From CAYSRC01 sp964446385 (GTDB lineage: Bacteria; Bacillota; Clostridia; Oscillospirales; Ruminococcaceae), in contig CAYUOH010000002.1 in assembly GCA_964446385.1 (NCBI GenBank), positions 147,128-211,127 on the forward strand: a DNA stretch of 64,000 nucleotides, in the 5' to 3' direction. Position 1 is the first letter of the stretch, and each line of letters begins with the position of its first letter. Made by a program: the position numbers and the translations under genes. Shown piece after piece: positions 34,685 through 43,900 of the stretch. The notes under the pieces were generated by a model that searched no databases, was not told where the DNA came from, and was given only the letters and a program-made list of their open reading frames with translations.

Positions 34685-36418
34685 ATGACGACAACAAAAG
34701 GATATGTAACCGCCGTAAACGGCAACCTGGTGTCTGTCCGGTTCGAAGGATCCGTAAAAAAGAACGAGGTCGGATATATCGTGCTTGAAGACACCCGTTT
34801 AAAGGGTGAGGTTATCCGTGTCGATGCGGGCGGCAAAGTCAGTATGCAGATTTACGAGATGACCAACGGAATTAAGGTCGGAGATCTTGTTGAATTTACA
34901 GGCGAATTGATTAGTGTAGAGCTCGGCCCGGGCCTTCTGACACAGATATTCGACGGACTTCAGAACCCTTTGCCCGAGCTGGCGGATCAGTACGGATTTT
35001 TCCTGCAGCGCGGCGTTTACCTTGACCCCATCCCCGACAAATCGTGGGATTTTACACCGATTGCGAAAACCGGCGATACAGTTTACGCGGGCGACTACAT
35101 CGGAAGCGTTCCCGAGGGCCTGTTCACTCACTATATAATGGTTCCTTTCGAATGCGAGGGTGCCTTTACCGTTAAAAGTGTTGTTTCCGCGGGAACATAC
35201 AATGTACATGACACCGTAGCTGTTATCACAGGCCCGAACGGCGCCGACCGTGAGCTTACAATGATATTTTCATGGCCTGTAAAGCAGGCCGTTAAATGCT
35301 ATTCCAAGCGCCTCCGCCCCGATACGCCGCTTATCACTGGTATCCGCTGCATCGACACATTCCTGCCGGTATCCAAGGGCGGTACGTTTTGCTCTCCGGG
35401 ACCCTTCGGCGCCGGCAAGACGGTTCTGCAGCACATGGAGGCCAAGAACGCCGACGTTGACATCGTTATCGTGGCAGCCTGCGGTGAGCGCGCGGGCGAG
35501 GTTGTCGAAGTACTGAAGGAATTTCCCGAGCTTACCGACCCCCGTACCGGACGTTCCCTCATGGAACGTACAATCATTATCTGCAATACCTCCTCGATGC
35601 CTGTCGCCGCCCGTGAGGCTTCGGTTTATACGGCGATATCGATGGCCGAGTATTACCGCCAGATGGGGCTTGATGTTCTGCTCCTGGCCGACAGTACAAG
35701 CCGTTGGGCTCAGGCTATGCGTGAGATGAGCGGCCGTCTGGAGGAAATCCCCGGAGAGGAAGCTTTCCCGGCATACCTTGAATCCACAATCGCAGGCTTT
35801 TACGAGCGCGCAGGCCGCGTTCGGCTTAATAACGGAACGATCGCTTCTGTAACGGTAGGAGGAGCGGTATCGCCTGCCGGAGGCAACTTCGACGAGCCGG
35901 TTACACAGGCTACATTGAAGGTTGTTGGCGCGTTCCACGGACTTTCCCGTGAGCGAAGCGACGCCCGAAAATACCCGAGTATCCACCCCGTGGAGTCCTG
36001 GAGCAAGTACAAAGGTATCGTGGACATGGACAAGGTCGAAAATGCCCGCAACATTCTCCGCCGCAGCATAGAAATCAATCAGATGATGATGGTTGTCGGC
36101 GAGGAAGGTACCTCGTCAGAGGATTATATAACATACCAGAAGGGCGAGCTGCTTGACGCCGTTTATCTGCAGCAGAACTCCTTTGATCCGGTGGATGCCT
36201 CCTGCAGCCCCGAGCGCCAGGAGCACGAATTCACCTTATTGTACGACATACTTACCCGCACCTACGATATTTCCGAAAAACGGGAAATCCGCGCCTTCTT
36301 TAACCAGCTCCGCCAGTTCCTTCTCGACTGGCACGGCGACATCTGGGGCAGCGCCGATTACGAAACATCGGAGCATCGCATCAGGGATTACTACACAGAA
36401 CGCGTAAAGGAGGCCTGA
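34685..36418 (+). CDS. ntpA: V-type ATPase subunit A (catalytic)
   Basis: 577 residues. N-terminal barrel (residues 1-75), the family-specific non-homologous insert (about 110-190), and the catalytic domain with P-loop GPFGAGKTV near residue 240 and ADSTSRWAQAMREMSGRLEE further on. In V-ATPases this subunit hydrolyses or makes ATP in the A3B3 head on the cytoplasmic side. Length and domain order are normal. AAGGGATTT precedes the ATG. Its stop is 4 bases before the start of subunit B. Confidence 0.95.
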   Translation: MTTTKGYVTAVNGNLVSVRFEGSVKKNEVGYIVLEDTRLKGEVIRVDAGGKVSMQIYEMTNGIKVGDLVEFTGELISVELGPGLLTQIFDGLQNPLPELADQYGFFLQRGVYLDPIPDKSWDFTPIAKTGDTVYAGDYIGSVPEGLFTHYIMVPFECEGAFTVKSVVSAGTYNVHDTVAVITGPNGADRELTMIFSWPVKQAVKCYSKRLRPDTPLITGIRCIDTFLPVSKGGTFCSPGPFGAGKTVLQHMEAKNADVDIVIVAACGERAGEVVEVLKEFPELTDPRTGRSLMERTIIICNTSSMPVAAREASVYTAISMAEYYRQMGLDVLLLADSTSRWAQAMREMSGRLEEIPGEEAFPAYLESTIAGFYERAGRVRLNNGTIASVTVGGAVSPAGGNFDEPVTQATLKVVGAFHGLSRERSDARKYPSIHPVESWSKYKGIVDMDKVENARNILRRSIEINQMMMVVGEEGTSSEDYITYQKGELLDAVYLQQNSFDPVDASCSPERQEHEFTLLYDILTRTYDISEKREIRAFFNQLRQFLLDWHGDIWGSADYETSEHRIRDYYTERVKEA

Positions 36419-36422
36419 AGGA

Positions 36423-37721
36423 ATGCAGAAGGTATACACTAAAATTGAAACAATTGTAGGCAACGTTGTTTCCGTACACGCCGAGGGCGTCCGCAACGGC
36501 GACCTTGCGATGGTAGGACGAAGCTATGCGAATGTTATCCGTCTTGAGGGCGACCTTGTATCGCTTCAGGTATTCGCTGGAGCCCAGGGTGTATCCACGA
36601 CCGACCCCGTTAGATTTTTGAACCGGCCCATGATGGTATCCTTTGGCGATGAGCTGCTGGGCCGTGTCTTCACCGGAAGCGGCGTGCCCCGCGATAACGG
36701 GCCCGAGCTTTCCGATAATATGATTGCGATAGGCGGACCTTCCGTCAACCCGGCAAAGCGAATCGTCCCCAAAAACATGATACGCACCGGAATACCCATG
36801 ATAGACGTGTTCAACACTCTGGTTGAAAGCCAGAAACTCCCCATTTTCAGCGTTTCAGGCGAGCCTTACAACGAGCTTTTGGCCCGAATCGCCATGCAGG
36901 CTGTGGTCGACATTATCGTAATCGGCGGAATGGGTCTGAAATACGACGACTATCTGTTCTTCCGCGACGCCATTGACAAAGGCGGCGCCATGGGACGTAC
37001 CGTAATGTACATCCACACCGCGTCCGACCCGATAGTCGAATGCACACTGGTGCCCGATATGGCCCTTGCTGTTGCGGAACAGTTCGCACTGCAGGGCAAG
37101 CGTGTTCTTGCTCTCCTGACCGACATGACCAACTACGCCGACGCGCAGAAGGAAATGGCCATTACCATGGAACAGGTGCCCAGCAACCGCGGTTACCCCG
37201 GCGATCTGTACAGCGTTCTGGCCTCCCGCTATGAAAAGGCCGTCGACTTCGAAGGCGCAGGTTCTCTTACGATCCTTGCGGTTACCACAATGCCCGGCGA
37301 CGACGTTACCCACCCGGTACCCGACAACACCGGATACATCACCGAAGGACAGTTCTATCTCCGCGGCGGGCGCATCGAACCGTTCGGAAGCCTGTCCCGT
37401 CTGAAACAAAACGTAAACGGCGAAACGCGAGACGACCACCGTTCTCTTATGGACGGAATGATACGTCTTTACAGCAGCTACCAGGAATCCAAAGAAAAGA
37501 AGTCAATGGGCTTCCTGATGACCGAATGGGACGAAAAACTTATGAAATACGGCGGGCTTTTCGAGACAAAGCTTATGAGCCTCGACGTCGACATTCCTCT
37601 GGAGGAGGCTCTTGACCTGGGCTGGCAAATTCTCGCCGACTGCTTCGAACCCAACGAGACAGGTCTGAAAACCGACCTGATCAAAGAATACTGGCCCGGC
37701 TACAGCGCCGCGGCGGAATAG
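36423..37721 (+). CDS. ntpB: V-type ATPase subunit B (regulatory)
   Basis: 432 residues. It has the B-type nucleotide-binding domain without a Walker A lysine motif (FSVSGEPYNELLARIA at the equivalent site), GMGLKYDDYLFF, and TDMTNYADAQKEMA and PSNRGYPGDLYS, typical of V-ATPase subunit B. It alternates with subunit A in the hexameric head. AAGGAG in the previous gene's end serves as its ribosome site. Ten bases separate it from subunit D. Confidence 0.95.
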   Translation: MQKVYTKIETIVGNVVSVHAEGVRNGDLAMVGRSYANVIRLEGDLVSLQVFAGAQGVSTTDPVRFLNRPMMVSFGDELLGRVFTGSGVPRDNGPELSDNMIAIGGPSVNPAKRIVPKNMIRTGIPMIDVFNTLVESQKLPIFSVSGEPYNELLARIAMQAVVDIIVIGGMGLKYDDYLFFRDAIDKGGAMGRTVMYIHTASDPIVECTLVPDMALAVAEQFALQGKRVLALLTDMTNYADAQKEMAITMEQVPSNRGYPGDLYSVLASRYEKAVDFEGAGSLTILAVTTMPGDDVTHPVPDNTGYITEGQFYLRGGRIEPFGSLSRLKQNVNGETRDDHRSLMDGMIRLYSSYQESKEKKSMGFLMTEWDEKLMKYGGLFETKLMSLDVDIPLEEALDLGWQILADCFEPNETGLKTDLIKEYWPGYSAAAE

Positions 37722-37731
37722 GGGGTAGAGA

Positions 37732-38346
37732 ATGGCGTCTGTCAAACTGACAAAGAACGAGCTTAAGATCCAGAAAGACCGTCTTCAACAGTTTGAGCGT
37801 TATCTGCCCACACTTCAGCTTAAACAGCAGCAGCTTCAGACGGTTATGATGCAGCTTGACGCCCAGGCGCAGGCTCTTGAAAAGCGCCGGGAGCGCTCCA
37901 TATCCGGACTGAATCACTGGATCGCGGTGTATTCCGAAAATACTGCCTTTACGGAAGATAAACGGCTTGAAAATCTTGTGGTGCCGGATACGGTGGAATG
38001 CACAGAGGATAACATCGCCGGCGTTACCGTGCCGGTGTTCCGGGAGCTTACATTCCGGAATATCGACTACGAGCCGGAGAATTACCCGCTTTGGGTAGAC
38101 ACCGGAATCGAAAAGCTGAAGGATATCGCCGAAATAGACGCGAGGCTTAAGGTACTTTCCATAAGTCGCCAGCGTCTTGGGGACGAACTTAGAACCACGT
38201 CCCAGCGCGTAAATCTGTTTGAAAAGGTCAAAATACCCGAAGCACATGAAAACATCCGTGTGATAGGCATCTATCTTGGCGACCAGCAGACCTCCGCGGT
38301 CGTCCGGGGAAAGATAGCGAAGAAAAAGCTGCAGGTACACTCATGA
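37732..38346 (+). CDS. ntpD: V-type ATPase subunit D (central shaft)
   Basis: 204 residues, mostly long helices, opening VKLTKNELKIQKDRLQQF, the usual N-terminus of this rotor subunit. It links the A3B3 head to the membrane ring and transmits rotation. A coiled-coil N-terminal arm and C-terminal arm are both present. No gene for subunit F, its usual partner, is seen in this operon. It overlaps subunit I by 4 bases (ATGA). Confidence 0.9.
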   Translation: MASVKLTKNELKIQKDRLQQFERYLPTLQLKQQQLQTVMMQLDAQAQALEKRRERSISGLNHWIAVYSENTAFTEDKRLENLVVPDTVECTEDNIAGVTVPVFRELTFRNIDYEPENYPLWVDTGIEKLKDIAEIDARLKVLSISRQRLGDELRTTSQRVNLFEKVKIPEAHENIRVIGIYLGDQQTSAVVRGKIAKKKLQVHS

Positions 38347-40160
38347 TAGAGAAAATGAAAATCGTTCATATCGTGGCAGCCTCGGCTAACAGAAATGAAT
38401 TACTGGACGACCTCAGAAATCTGGGAATCCTGCACCCTGCGGAAAAGGGCCCCGCGGACCCGGCGGGGGCAGCGGAATTCGACCGGCTCAGCCGTTCGCG
38501 GGTTGTGCTTTCGGAATATCCGGGCGCCGGCACCGACAGGACAGTCATGGACGGCGAACAGTTTCTTGTAATGGACAATAGTGTCCGGGCTGCAATGAAC
38601 CGGCGTGCGGATCTGGTGGCGCAGCGCGACACCGCGGCGATGGCCGCCGATAAAATCGCCGCGTGGGGCAACTTTGAGCCGGCCCTATTTCAAAAAGTGA
38701 AAGAATCCGGTTACGACATCCGTATCTACCGCATGGGAAAAGGGGAGTACGCCCAAATGAAGGCCGACCCCGACGTGAAGTTCGTAACCCTGGCCCCGGT
38801 TGAAAAGATGTACACCGTGGCCACTGTAGGCGCTCCGACCGACACCCATGGCGGTATGGAGTTCGAGATCCCCGAAAAAGGCCTCGACCAGCTTCGCAGA
38901 GAGGTCGGGCAGGCCCAAAAGGGCATCGAGGATTGCGACCGTATCCTTGAGAATGCCGCAAGTCATCTCGCAAGCTACGACGCCGCTCTGGTACGTGTGC
39001 AAAACGGCATAGTATACAGCGGTGTGAACAGCGCCTTGGGCGAGGACAGCGGTCTTGTATGGCTTTCGGGTTATCTTCCCGCCGACGACGCGGACAAATT
39101 TCGCGAGGCAGCAAAGGAAAACGGATGGGCCTACGCGATGGACGACCCCGCCGAAGAAGACGAGGCGGTCCCGACCAAGATCCGCTACAGTAAAGTAACG
39201 GCCCTGATGAAACCTCTTTTCGACATCCTCGGCACAATACCGGGCTACAGGGAATACGATATTTCTTTCTGGTTCCTTTGCTTCTTTGCTTTGTTTTTCG
39301 CCATAATCATTGGAGACGCGGGCTACGGTCTTATCTTCCTTATAGGCGCGGCCGCCATAAATATTAAAACAAAGAAATGCGGCGACGCACTTGCCCTTCT
39401 GTATGTACTTTCGGGTGCGACGCTTGTGTGGGGCGCAGTTACCGGCGCCTGGTTCGGCCTAGAGGGTGCGATGAATATCCCGTTCCTGAAAGCTCTCGTT
39501 GTACCCGGGTTCGCCAACTATCCGCAGTACTTTAACGTCGAAACCGTGGTACAGCAGAACAACATCATGAAATTCTGCTTCCTCATAGGCACAATCCAGC
39601 TTTCGCTGGCATGCATCCTCGCGGTACGGCGCAAGATCGCCGAGAAGAACATTTCTCTCGTGGCAGATGTCGCATGGTTCTTATCCATCAACGCCCTTTA
39701 TTACGTGGTTCTGTTCCTCGTAATCGGCCAGAGCGCCAATCTCGGCCTCGCGGGCGCAATTGTGGGCGCAGGATTTGTAACGGTGCTTGTGTTCGGAAGC
39801 CAGGGCCCCGGCGTAAAGTTCGGCGACGGAATCAAATCCGGTCTCGGCAACTTCCTTACCACATTTCTCAATACAGTTTCAGCATTCGGCAATATTATGA
39901 GCTATATACGGCTTTTCGCAGTGGGGATGGCCTCTCTGGCTATCGCACAGAGCTTCAATAATATGGCTTCCGGATTCAGCGGACCCCTTGTTATAGTGGG
40001 TGCCCTGATTATGATTGTGGGTCATACGCTTAATATAGTAATGGGCTTTCTGTCTGTAGTGGTTCATGGTGTTCGCCTGAACCTTCTGGAATTCTCCGGA
40101 CAGCTTGGCATGGAATGGTCCGGGAGTGCGTACGAGCCCTTCAAAAATCAAGATAAATAA
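38343..40160 (+). CDS. ntpI: V-type ATPase subunit I (membrane stator)
   Basis: 605 residues. The N-terminal 310 residues are cytoplasmic and charged; the C-terminal half has about seven transmembrane helices. The ion-path arginines are visible in SYIRLFAVGMA and in VHGVRLNLLEF near the C-terminus. Subunit I forms the two half-channels against the K ring. Slightly shorter than many homologues (about 650). Translationally coupled with subunit D. Confidence 0.92.
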   Translation: MIEKMKIVHIVAASANRNELLDDLRNLGILHPAEKGPADPAGAAEFDRLSRSRVVLSEYPGAGTDRTVMDGEQFLVMDNSVRAAMNRRADLVAQRDTAAMAADKIAAWGNFEPALFQKVKESGYDIRIYRMGKGEYAQMKADPDVKFVTLAPVEKMYTVATVGAPTDTHGGMEFEIPEKGLDQLRREVGQAQKGIEDCDRILENAASHLASYDAALVRVQNGIVYSGVNSALGEDSGLVWLSGYLPADDADKFREAAKENGWAYAMDDPAEEDEAVPTKIRYSKVTALMKPLFDILGTIPGYREYDISFWFLCFFALFFAIIIGDAGYGLIFLIGAAAINIKTKKCGDALALLYVLSGATLVWGAVTGAWFGLEGAMNIPFLKALVVPGFANYPQYFNVETVVQQNNIMKFCFLIGTIQLSLACILAVRRKIAEKNISLVADVAWFLSINALYYVVLFLVIGQSANLGLAGAIVGAGFVTVLVFGSQGPGVKFGDGIKSGLGNFLTTFLNTVSAFGNIMSYIRLFAVGMASLAIAQSFNNMASGFSGPLVIVGALIMIVGHTLNIVMGFLSVVVHGVRLNLLEFSGQLGMEWSGSAYEPFKNQDK

Positions 40161-40183
40161 TAATTTTATAGGAGATATTTATT

Positions 40184-40618
40184 ATGTTAATGCAAGCAAT
40201 CGCTATGTCCGCTGCATTGGGTCTGTCCGCTCTGGGCTCCGGTTTCGGTGCTTATTTTGCCAGTATGTCATCCGTCGGTGCATGGAAAAAATGCTATGCC
40301 GCCGGCAAGCCCGCGCCCTTCATCATGGTTGCATTCTCAGGCGCCCCGCTTACACAGACCATCTACGGCTTCCTTTTAATGAACTTCATTCGCAGCGCCC
40401 TTGACGGCGGCACGGACTCCACTCTGGGTCTGTTTACCGGTCTGTTCGGAGGCCTTGTAATCGGACTTTCCGCCTTCTTCCAAGGACGCGTTGCCGCAGC
40501 CGCAGCCGACGCTCTGGGCGAGACAGGCAAAGGCACCGCCAACTATTTCATCGTTATCGGTATTATCGAAACCGTCGCCCTGTTTACTCTGGTATTCTGC
40601 CTCCTTCTCTTACAGTAA
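40184..40618 (+). CDS. ntpK: V-type ATPase subunit K (proteolipid ring)
   Basis: 144 residues with four hydrophobic helices, a two-hairpin proteolipid. The single acidic ion-binding residue is Glu129 in GIIETVAL (helix 4). Aligning with the known Na+ site of Enterococcus hirae NtpK (Thr64, Gln65, Gln110, Glu139), this protein has Thr57 and Gln58 (PLTQTIYG), Gln100 (FFQGRVAA) and Glu129, so all four side-chain ligands are kept. This suggests Na+ rather than H+ coupling. AGGAG lies before the ATG. Last gene of the operon. Confidence 0.92.
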   Translation: MLMQAIAMSAALGLSALGSGFGAYFASMSSVGAWKKCYAAGKPAPFIMVAFSGAPLTQTIYGFLLMNFIRSALDGGTDSTLGLFTGLFGGLVIGLSAFFQGRVAAAAADALGETGKGTANYFIVIGIIETVALFTLVFCLLLLQ

Positions 40619-40668
40619 GAAAAGGCTTCCCCTAAATTTATAACCGATTCGTTTTAAGCGAAACAAAG

Positions 40669-40716
40669 AGACCAGCCACAACTAAGCGTAATGCTTAGTA
40701 CGGGCTGGTCTTTTTA
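40669..40716 (+). terminator. Terminator of the V-ATPase operon
   Basis: A 9-bp outer stem (40669-40677 with 40703-40711) enclosing a smaller 6-bp stem (40682-40687 with 40693-40698), ending in a run of Ts. Confidence 0.85.
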
Positions 40717-40776
40717 TATAATAAACAAAATTTAAGGATTTAATCTGTAATATTTGTGGAATATTATGCATTATGA

Positions 40777-40805
40777 TTGCTATATAGTTATTTATATCGT
40801 ATTAT
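40777..40805 (+). promoter_or_regulatory. Likely promoter of the cyclic glucan synthase gene
   Basis: TTGCTA and TATTAT with a 17-base spacer, about 100 bases before the chosen ATG, in an AT-rich stretch after the V-ATPase terminator. Confidence 0.55.
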
Positions 40806-40907
40806 TTCAGTGTATACCCATTTTTATGAATCGCATTATTTTTATAGTTGCCCATTTGTTATAAGCTGGACTTTAAGTTGAAACAGTATGCAATGAAGGG
40901 GATGAAA

Positions 40908-43900
40908 ATGATGGCTTCAGTGTTTAATGGATTAATAATAAACCATATCCTGAGCAGTATACTGATTTGGATTATCGCTGTTATATGTATACTTTTAATA
41001 ACGCTGCGTATAGCACGCTGGTTAAAAATGAAAAAAACATTACGCAGCTACTATGTGCAGAGCTTCGACACTCCAATGTTAACGCTTGAAGCATGTGAAG
41101 AAGAACTCATAGCTCTTGCTGAGCATCATAAACATACCCAAAATATAGACTGCCGCTATTTACTTAATAATATTACGCATACGAACCATATGCATTTAAA
41201 AAATATCCGCCGTCTACTCTCAAATGCTTCACCGGATATTGTTGCTCTGATTCCTGCTGCAAGTTGGCTGCTCGGCAATTATTACGATCTTTATTTAAGA
41301 ATTAAAACGATTCAGAGTGAAATTCCGAAAAAATTAGTAGTACCCGTATTGCTTGATGGCAAAGATAAGGGAGTACCGCGTATTTGTGTCATTAGCTGTG
41401 AGCTTATCCAAAAGTTAGGAGCACGGTTATCGGAAGAAAACATTATATCAATGCTTAGGGCATACCAATCGGTAACACCGCTGACCTCCTCGGAAATCTG
41501 GATGCTGCGGCAGGCTCTAAACCTGCGTTTGGTAGAAAATATAGTGTTTACGGCAAAGGACATATTTCAAACTATCAATGCAAAGCAAGCGGCACATGAC
41601 TTTGTCAATTTGAGATTGCCTGGAATATCAAGTACCTGCGATATTAAACAGGTGCTCAACATGTCTGAACAAAAAGAGTATATCAACAATGTTACTTTTT
41701 GTTCACACGTGATTTATAAACTGAATAATGTATCTCTGGATGAAGCATTGATCAATAAGTGGGCGTCTTCGGTATGCAGTTCACTGCATGAAAACCCAAC
41801 CTCAGAAATAATTATAAATGAGGAACGCAGCTTTGAAACTCATCTTGAGTTTACTACCCGTACACTCTTTACCGGTCTGAGATTAATCAAAAGTTTTGAT
41901 TATACGGACTTGTTTGAGGCGGTTTCTCCAATAGAGAAAATACTCAGATGCGATCCTGCAGGCGTTTACCTTAAGATGGACTATAAAACACGGGACATGT
42001 ACAGAACAGCTCTGGAGAAAATTGCGCTTCGCTTCAGACTTACCCAGTGGGAGCTTGCCGAAAAGGTTGTCGGTCTGGCATCTGCCCCGCCAAATCAGGA
42101 TCTGTTAAATTCAGATCATATCGGTACATATTTGATAGGTAAAGGACGTCGGCACTTAATATCAGCGCTAAAAGGACGAAAAAAAACTGTTAATAAAAAA
42201 ATCAATAAAGACCATAGTAAGACTTTTATATATTTTACTTTGATTTCAGCTGTTTTCATGCTGTTTGAATATCATCTTCTTCTTTGCCTGACAGATACCG
42301 GGCACTCCGTTTTCAGCGGGGAAATTATACTAACCTTCATAATATCTGTTCCACTGATCTTGGGAATAGCTCTCGAGCTGATTAACTTCATTTTTACTAC
42401 TCTTCTTACTCCCAAAGCCCTGCCGAGCCTTGATTTTATAAACGGAGTGCCGGATGAATTCAGAACACTGGTCGTATTGCCTGTTCTTTTGGGAAGTCCG
42501 GAACAGGCCGTAGAATATGTATTGCGAATCGAAAAACATTTTCTGGCAAACTCTCAAAGTAATTTGTTCTTTGCCTTGCTTGGCGATTTCACAGATGCTG
42601 CTGAACGAGATATGCCGGGGGACAATGAAATTGTCAGGGCGGCTACGGAAGCCGTCAATATGCTCAACAATAAACACTCTCCTGATTCGCCCCGGTTTTC
42701 GCTTCTGATACGTTGCAGGATATGGAATAGCAGTGAAGGCTGCTGGATGGGTTGGGAACGTAAAAGGGGAAAGCTTGAAGAACTGAATGCGCTCTTGTGC
42801 GGCGAGACTGACACATCTTATACTGTTTTTGCAGGCAATGTGTCTCTGGCAAACCGTTTCAAGTATGTTATTACTATTGACGGTGATACTGATCTCGTCA
42901 GAGAGAGTGCTGCAAAAATGGTCGGCACAGCCGCGCATCCGCTTAACCGGCCGGTTATTGACCCGGAAACAAACAGAATAACTGAGGGTTTTGCTATCAT
43001 CCAACCAAGGGTTAGCAATCATCTCTCATCAAAGGACAGGAGTTTGTTCTCGCGCGCATTTGCATGTTCTTCCGGAATAGATACATACTCTGTCGTTACC
43101 TCCGATGTTTATCATGATGTATGCAGCGAAGGAATATTCGTTGGAAAAGGTCTTTATGACATAGCTGCAGTATATCAGATGCTTAATAAAACATTCCCTG
43201 AAAACAGTGTTTTAAGCCATGATTTGATTGAAAGCTGCTATACTCGCTGTGCGTTTCAAAGCGATACTGTTTTACTGGACAATTATCCGTCTTCGACCGA
43301 ATCATTTATGCGCCGTGAGCACCGTTGGATACGAGGCGACTGGCAGCTTTTACCGTGGCTGTTTAGAAAAACTCCAATAAACCTATTGTCAAAATGGAAG
43401 ATTGCCGATAATATCCGGCGCAGTGTTTGTGATATTAGTGAGCTGGCCTTCATTTTTGTTTGTGCAGCACTTTTTCCCGAATCTGTATTCCTATGGATCC
43501 CGATTGTGCTGTTCAGATATATTCTGAATTTTTCAATCCATATTGTAAAAACAGTTGTAGAAAAAATCATAAACCCGCAGTCAAGAATACTGTTTGTCCC
43601 GCTCGGAGCGCTTCTGTTGGTAATCATAATGCGAATGATTCTGTCATTTACTTTGATTCCTTACAGGGCTTGGATTGCTGCGGATGCGATCCTTCGAACG
43701 CTCTTCAGGCTCTTGATCAGTCACAACAAACTGCTTCAATGGCAGGCATCGGAAATTGCCGAGAAAACAATAAGCAAGACATTTTCAGGTTATTTGTTTA
43801 AAATGATTCCTGCAGAAGTGTTTGGTACAGCTCTGCTTTTTCTTGTCGGATTATCCGCGTTAACCTTCAATGTGAAAATTGCAATGTCACTTATCGCCTT

